From assembly GCA_034231615.1 (NCBI GenBank), contig CM067298.1, positions 54,278,883 through 54,342,882 of the forward strand: DNA of 64,000 nt, read 5' to 3'. Of the stretch, positions 58,558 through 64,000 are shown in pieces. The notes under the pieces are model-generated. The model did not search any database, was not told where the DNA came from, and saw only the letters and a list, made by a program, of their open reading frames with translations. The first letter of the stretch is position 1. The number at the start of each line of letters is the position of its first letter. Source of the stretch: Meghimatium bilineatum. Lineage: Eukaryota > Mollusca > Gastropoda > Stylommatophora > Philomycidae. Both the position numbers and the translations under genes were made by a program.

Positions 58558-58692
58558 CTTCTTCAGCGTTCATTCTCAAACTCCCGCTGAATCTCCATTG
58601 TAGCAGGACTATGGTTCTACTAGATTTCCAGCAGGATGTAGTCCAGAAAATGGAAATGCGTTTGTCGCTGTTTTATTTGCACCAAGGGCCAA
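58558..58692 (-). mobile_element. SINE (GAA-tail family), copy 5, 5'-truncated
   Basis: Lacks the gccgaagacggatgtg head but keeps the body, the gcaggactatggttct hairpin-like motif and the (TTC)n tail. Flanked by tttcgttc on both sides. The truncation at the 5' end is typical of LINE-driven insertion. Confidence 0.85.
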
Positions 58693-59370
58693 TTTCGTTC
58701 AAAAATAGCTATTGTAAGCTATGACAAACTCTAGTATAAACTATAATAAACTGTTACTAAATATAGATTACATTTATAGGGAGACTACAAAATATTGAGC
58801 ATCACATTCTCCGTTAATGTGACATTTACAAGGTTTATTTTCTGCCCTGGTATGGTAATCATACCTGGCTGAACAATTGAACCCGCTATGCTATTAATGC
58901 CATTGTGAGTAGAAATACCTGTACCGGCTATCAGATGTTACTTTTATATTAATTATGTTATCTGTGTGGTCCGATGACACATATTTCAGATGGTATTCCC
59001 TTACAGCGTGGGTGCGTATGCGGTTTTCATTCCTTTAGCCAATCAGAATCGTTGATTTTATAGCTTACAATTTTCACTGTCAGAGAAAATATCTTAGACA
59101 CAGAAACAATTACTGACTTTTTTTTCATACTGAGAATATCATTTTATTTGCCTTTATGTGTTAACAATCATGTGTGATTAAAGTTATTGGCTAGTAAATA
59201 CAACGCCAGGAAAACGTCTCGGGTAAATGGTGATTTTATGTTGTTTTTTTAGTTATTTCTCCGTTAATTAGGTCGAGTGGTAAGCTATGAAAATATTTAT
59301 ACAATTTGGGGTGACTTTTTGAAAAATTCGTTATACGGATGGGTGGGGGTGGGGGTAGGGGCGAGTTACC
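58693..59370. other. Intergenic, nothing recognised
   Basis: AT-rich; no feature supported. Confidence 0.4.
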
Positions 59371-59379
59371 AGTTCTTTG

Positions 59380-60150
59380 GTTACATCTTACTACTATATC
59401 ACTCTTACATCCTAGTACTGTAGTACTCGTACATATCAGTACTATGGAACTATTACACTCTAGTACTATAGCTATATTACATCATAGTACTATATCACTC
59501 TTACATCCTAGTAATATAGAACTCTACACCCTAGTACTATAGCTACCTTACATCCTAGTAATATAGAACTATTAAACCCTAGCACTATAGCACAAAAACA
59601 TTCTAGTAATATATGTATCTTACATCCTTGTACTATAGCACTCTTACATCCTAGTACTATAGCAATCTTACATCCTAGTACTATAGCACTCATATATTAT
59701 AGCACCATAACACTCTTACATCTTAGTACTATGGAACTCTTACACCCTAGTATTATATAACTCTTACAAACTAGTACTTTAGCTATCTTACATCCTAGTA
59801 CTATAGATATCTTACATCCTAGTACTATATCACCCTTACATCCTAGAACTATATAACTCTTACACTCTAGTACTATAAAACTCTTACATCCTTGTACTAT
59901 AGCACTCTTACACCCTAGAACTATAGCTATCTTACATCCTAGCACTATGTCACTTTTACATCCTAGCACTATAGCACTCGCACATCCTAGTACTATAGAC
60001 AACTTACATCCTAGTACTATAGCACTCTTACACCCTAGGACTATAGCTATCTTACATCCTAGCACTATGTCACGTTTACATCCTAGTACTATAGCACTCT
60101 TATATTCTGGTACTATACCACTCTGTCATCCTAGTACTATAGCACTAAAT
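59380..60150. repeat. 24-bp minisatellite, ~32 copies
   Basis: Unit cttacatcctagtactatag plus c(t/a)at. Because 24 is a multiple of three, minus-strand frames of 61 and 122 codons with an eight-residue IVLGCKSA repeat appear. There is no start context or flanking exon to support coding. Confidence 0.96.
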
Positions 60151-60224
60151 GTCACGTTAACATTTTCTAAGTAAAATGGGTGGGGGGGTGCGTGCAAAAT
60201 CTGCATGATTTGACAGGCTACTGT

Positions 60225-60275
60225 AGGTCAAAGGGCATGAGCCCATGGACCGCTGAATCAGCAACCGACAGGCTT
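60225..60275 (-). repeat. Fragment of the ggtt-start dispersed element
   Basis: catgagcccatggaccgctg and aatcagcaaccgac match the start of 18080-18694. Confidence 0.7.
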
Positions 60276-60849
60276 CTCTGTAAAGATCGCTAAAAGCTGC
60301 ATGATTTGACAGGATGCTCTGTACAGATCGCTAATACTAAGTCTAGCACAACAATCCGACTTTGCGCTAAAACTAAAATCCAAACATTGTTTGTTTGTTA
60401 AATGGGGGATTAAAGCCCCTGAACGAGGCATTACCTTTCAACCAAAGACCGGAGCCTATGTTGGTTATATTAGGCCATGTTTGCTTTTATGTATGTGTGA
60501 CCTTACGGTGGTGACAGTTAAAACCCGTGCGTCCAATTTATGCCACAGAAAATCCATAGTGCCAAGGTGACTTCTGTGGTGAGCTGTCCTCTGTCAAGCT
60601 GCCTGAGAAGCTATGGAAAAATCATGAAAAAAAGTAGTAGTACTGACAAAGACTGAAATCGACAACGAAGCAATATTGTAGGCGCTAAGAGGACTTGGAG
60701 ACTCAAGATGGTTTAGAGAATTGATTAATAGAATTAAACACAAACACGACGACACGATGTACTGGACAGAAAGTACAAACATGACACTAACAAATACTAA
60801 CTTGTTTTATATTATATCTGCCAATTTATTCAACTTTGAAATTTGAAGC

Positions 60850-61060
60850 CTGGTGATAAATTATTTAATTAGTTTTAGTCTATCTCTTGGCACATTATGT
60901 CCAAACAACTTTTCTAGGTTATAAGGGATGTTAATATTTAGATAGTAATATTTTACTTCTTCTCTGTGATGGTGAAATTTATGTCAATGAAGTAGGACAT
61001 GTTCAATTATATTTTCATCTTCACAGTCTTCACACATTGGTCTCAATTATTTTATGTAAT
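60850..61060 (-). mobile_element. LINE C-terminal fragment with cysteine knuckle
   Basis: The minus strand reads NVCEDCEDENIIEHVLLH then HKFHHHREEV, the C-x2-C...H-x4 pattern at the end of many LINE proteins, followed by AT-rich decayed text. Too short to assign. Confidence 0.5.
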
Positions 61061-61382
61061 GATGTTTATTGTCTAAATTCCTTGAGTTGATAGTGAGCTT
61101 GCTGTCTATCACTAGGTTACAGCGTGTCAGGTTCGAAACCACGTCCGGACAAAAAAAATCGGGATTGTGATTTCTCGCTTGAAACGACCGTGTGTAGATT
61201 TGAGAGTGGGCTTTCTTCAGAGCTGAAGAATAGGGATACTTTACTTTCCCAATTCTTGAAGATGGATGCCACGGACAAGTTGGGAGAATCTTTAGACCAA
61301 TGGTTCACACCATTTTATTTACCATTGCCTTCTTTAGGGAGTATTTTTCTAGGTGTGCCCTTCTTCGCCGTACCTCAAAACA

Positions 61383-62345
61383 TGGTCATTGACTGTATCT
61401 AGAATCCAATGGTCATTGATTGTATCTAGAATCCAGTTGTTAAAGATTGTACCAATGATTTGATGGTCATTTATTGTACCTAGGATCAAATTGTCATTGA
61501 TTGTATCTAGAATCCAGTTGTTAAAGATTGTACCAATGATTTGATGGTCATTTATTGTACCTAGGATCAAATTGTCATTTATTGTATCTAGAATCCAGTT
61601 GTTAAAGATTGTACCAATGATTTGATGGTCATTTATTGTACCTAGGATCAAATTGTCATTTATTGTATCTAGAATCCAGTTGTTAAAGATTGTACCAATG
61701 ATTTGATGGTCATTTATTGTACCTAGGATCAAATTGTCATTGATTGTATCTAGAATCCAATGATCAATGACTATTTAGTATCCACTGGTCATTGATTGGT
61801 CCAATGGTCATGAATGGTACCTATTATGCAATGAGCATTGATTGTATCTAGAATCCAATGGTCATTGACTGTATCTAGAATCCAGTTGTTAAATATTGTA
61901 CCAATGATTTGATGGTCATTTATTGTACCTAGGATCAAATTGTCATTGATTGTATCTAGAATCCAGTTGTTAAAGATTGTACCAATGATTTGATGGTCAT
62001 TTATTGTACCTAGGATCAAATTGTCATTGATTGTATCTAGAATCCAATGATCAATGACTATTTAGTATCCACTGGTCATTGATTGGTCCAATGGTCATGA
62101 ATGGTACCTATTATGCAATGAGCATTGATTGTATCTAGAATCCAATGGTCATTGACTGTATCTAGAATCCAGTTGTTAAATATTGTACCAATGATTTGAT
62201 GGTCATTTATTGTACCTAGGATCAAATTGTCATTGATTGTATCTAGAATCCAATGATCATTAATGGTACCTATTATGCAATGAGCATTGATTGTATCTAG
62301 GATCCAATCTACATTGGTTGGATCTATGATCCTATGGTAAATGAC
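61383..62345. repeat. 27-bp satellite organised in 81-bp higher-order units
   Basis: The basic unit tggtcattgattgtatctag plus aatccaa varies in a fixed three-step order. The cagttgttaaag version recurs exactly every 81 bp at 61434, 61515, 61596 and 61677. A larger block beginning aatccaatgatcaatgac is repeated at 61754 and 62041 (287 bp). Minus-strand frames of 127, 76 and 110 codons (27-residue repeat starting ILGTINDHQIIGTIF) result from the 3n unit length. Confidence 0.96.
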
Positions 62346-62399
62346 TGCATCTAGTATCCGGAAAATTTGTTTAGGATCCGAACGTTCATAGTGCAATAT

Positions 62400-63525
62400 T
62401 ATTTTCAATATTTAGTCCATCCTGGGCTCACTAGATATCACAGCATGTGCCCCATAGATAAACCCATGCTTTTTTCTATCTTGTGCCACTAGATAGGTCC
62501 ATTGCAGCTTCCCCAATATTTACTTATTTAGTAGCTCCGTCGAATTCTTCGTGACCACTACGAGGCCATATGATCCGTGTTAACATTCTGTGCTTTATGC
62601 TGGTCATATGATTTGGGTTTTTTTCTTCAGAAAGGCCTTAAATTACATAAGCACGGAAATTAGGTATCGAAAAGTTATATAATAGCAAAAATATACGAAA
62701 TCGATCTGTTATCTCCGCAAAATTGTCTCACTTTGAAAGTCTTACTCATTAATGATATCCCTATTTCCACAAAGTCACTTGCAAGTCTGTATTTTGTCAC
62801 TAGTGTATATCTGTCCGTTGCTGTGCTTGTTTCTTTCGGTCCTAGAAATTTCGAACAATAGAGCTCGTGCGTACTTTTGCATAATTTGAGCATGTTCTTG
62901 CGGTGTTATATTTCATACCGATAAGACTCCAACTATCAGCTGCGATATTATTGTCAAGTCAGAAATGATAACATACTTCTGTACATGTTATATATCGGGC
63001 ATCCTAAATCTGTTTGAATTTAGATTTCCAGGAATAACGAACGTTTATGTCTTGTTTTCTATGTGTATTGTGATCGTTTCTTTAGAAATGTACTTCAATC
63101 ACAGAAGTCTTCGTATCTCGGCCATGTGGAAAATCTTAAATAGAAAACGCATACGCAGAGAGGTGTTTATGCAATAACCAAATCAGGACCGTGTGGTGCT
63201 ATGATGCAGAGAGGCGGCCATGATCAGGCCGCACCAATCAAACTAAATTTAAGTGACGACTTTTCGAAGAAAACCTTTTATGGGGGAGGGGGTAGGGGCG
63301 TCATTTCGAAGACTTGCATCATATTGAGAAAATTTACCGCACTGCCTTGAACCAAAGTTTGTACTATTCTCGGATCAGATACTCATTAGGACAATTAAAC
63401 CTAAGGTAACTTTGGCATATTTAATCCAGTTTTAGTCTTTTATGTGAAATTATTGGGTAGCTGTTGACTGTAGCGTTGGACTTGAGCCGAAGACTTAATC
63501 TCAGGTGAGGAATCCATGACATGTC
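62400..63525. other. Intergenic, nothing recognised
   Basis: No supported gene or element; two open frames of about 70 codons lack recognisable features. Confidence 0.4.
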
Positions 63526-63906
63526 TCATTCTTTGCATTTTGCACGAACCTGCTTCATTTGTCTGTGACATTCTTCCAGTTCATCTACACGCACGTTCTG
63601 TGCTTTCTCTCTGACATGAATGTTCACCCACTCAGAACGGCCAGGTGTAAGACTCTGAGCATATTGGCAGCTTGACTGTGGAGCAGGTTTCGCTAACGGT
63701 TGCGAAGCAGACCACACCCAACTTATATTTACACTCGTTACCCCACACAGTTGTACAAGAAAATTGAGTTCTTTATCCAAAAGAAACGGTGCGAAATGGA
63801 ATTTTCTTTTTACACGAGATCCCTTTTGCGGCCAGTGAAGTACCTCGTTTGAGAAAAGCGTAATTGATCCAACTACAATTCGCCTCACAATGGTTGTCCA
63901 GCACAT
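63526..63906 (-). CDS. Unidentified open frame, 126 codons
   Basis: A minus-strand frame without repeats, ending in a charged, helix-prone stretch (VRVDELEECHRQMKQVRAKC). No signal peptide, clear membrane segment or family motif. An exon, a decayed element and chance are all possible. Listed because it is the longest non-repetitive open frame outside transposons near the right edge. Confidence 0.25.
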   Translation of the reverse strand: MCWTTIVRRIVVGSITLFSNEVLHWPQKGSRVKRKFHFAPFLLDKELNFLVQLCGVTSVNISWVWSASQPLAKPAPQSSCQYAQSLTPGRSEWVNIHVREKAQNVRVDELEECHRQMKQVRAKCKE

Positions 63907-64000
63907 CCTTAACTCTCTATGTCCACCGATCCGCTAATATCTACATTTTGGAGACCCTCTATGCCGAAAAGCCGCTCAAATCTACATTTTAATATGAATT

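Noticed and set aside
59508-60065. Eight-residue repeat protein on the minus strand
   Set aside because: A by-product of a 24-bp satellite. No start context, splice sites or non-repetitive flank.
61125-61150. ggttcgaaacc as a tRNA B box (also 50738)
   Set aside because: No convincing A box at the right spacing. At 50738 the string belongs to the MITE-like terminal repeat.
61349-62408. 27-residue repeat protein on the minus strand
   Set aside because: A by-product of the 81-bp higher-order satellite.

Overview
The window is eukaryotic, AT-rich, intron-rich animal DNA. It contains one recognisable host gene and is otherwise dominated by transposable elements and tandem repeats. The mix (EN-RT-RNase H LINEs, LINEs ending in a C2H2 finger, tRNA-derived and non-tRNA SINEs, hAT-like ends, long TA arrays, many minisatellites) suggests a lophotrochozoan, most likely a mollusc and possibly a cephalopod. 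That placement is inference; no taxon-specific gene is visible.

Host gene. The minus strand from 24981 down to 4099 carries seven exons of an SLC23 (NAT/NCS2) nucleobase/ascorbate transporter. All have canonical AG/GT splice sites, and phases match across every junction I could test. They encode the N-terminus to the NAT signature; the C-terminal exons lie off the left edge. One exon expected between 22209 and 14086 was not found. Two details stand out: the TM1 QH motif reads QQ, and the exon 2 splice donor is tandemly duplicated. The signature begins with Glu, as in nucleobase-type members.

Main LINE family. Three copies of one EN-RT-RNase H LINE with a (GAA)n tail are present: copy A (1-3400, +, cut by the window edge, frame open throughout), copy B (26643-30694, +, full length, one frameshift) and copy C (37611-41667, -, full length, several breaks). 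B and C start at the same base, have 9-11 bp target-site duplications, have no ORF1, and both sit inside tandem arrays. A ~160 bp SINE (five copies plus a fragment) shares the tail, a hairpin and a head motif with this LINE and may use its machinery.

Region by region: 1-3.4 kb LINE A; 4.1-25.0 kb transporter exons, with introns full of MITE-like elements, SINEs, LINE tails and a 26-bp satellite; 25-31 kb minisatellites and LINE B; 31-37 kb SINEs, an old LINE and a 100-N gap; 37.5-42 kb LINE C; 43.4-44.6 kb a GC-rich 1.2 kb retro-inserted sequence with a 17-bp duplication; 46.3-50.2 kb a long TA array and two head-to-tail copies of a finger-bearing LINE; 51.3-54.9 kb oppositely facing LINE tails around two minisatellites; 55-58.7 kb LINE and hAT-like fragments; 59.4-62.3 kb a 24-bp and an 81-bp (3 x 27) satellite; 62.4-64 kb little recognisable apart from one 126-codon open frame.

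I saw no CRISPR, rRNA, functional tRNA, operon or prokaryotic feature, and no clear LTR or virus-like element.
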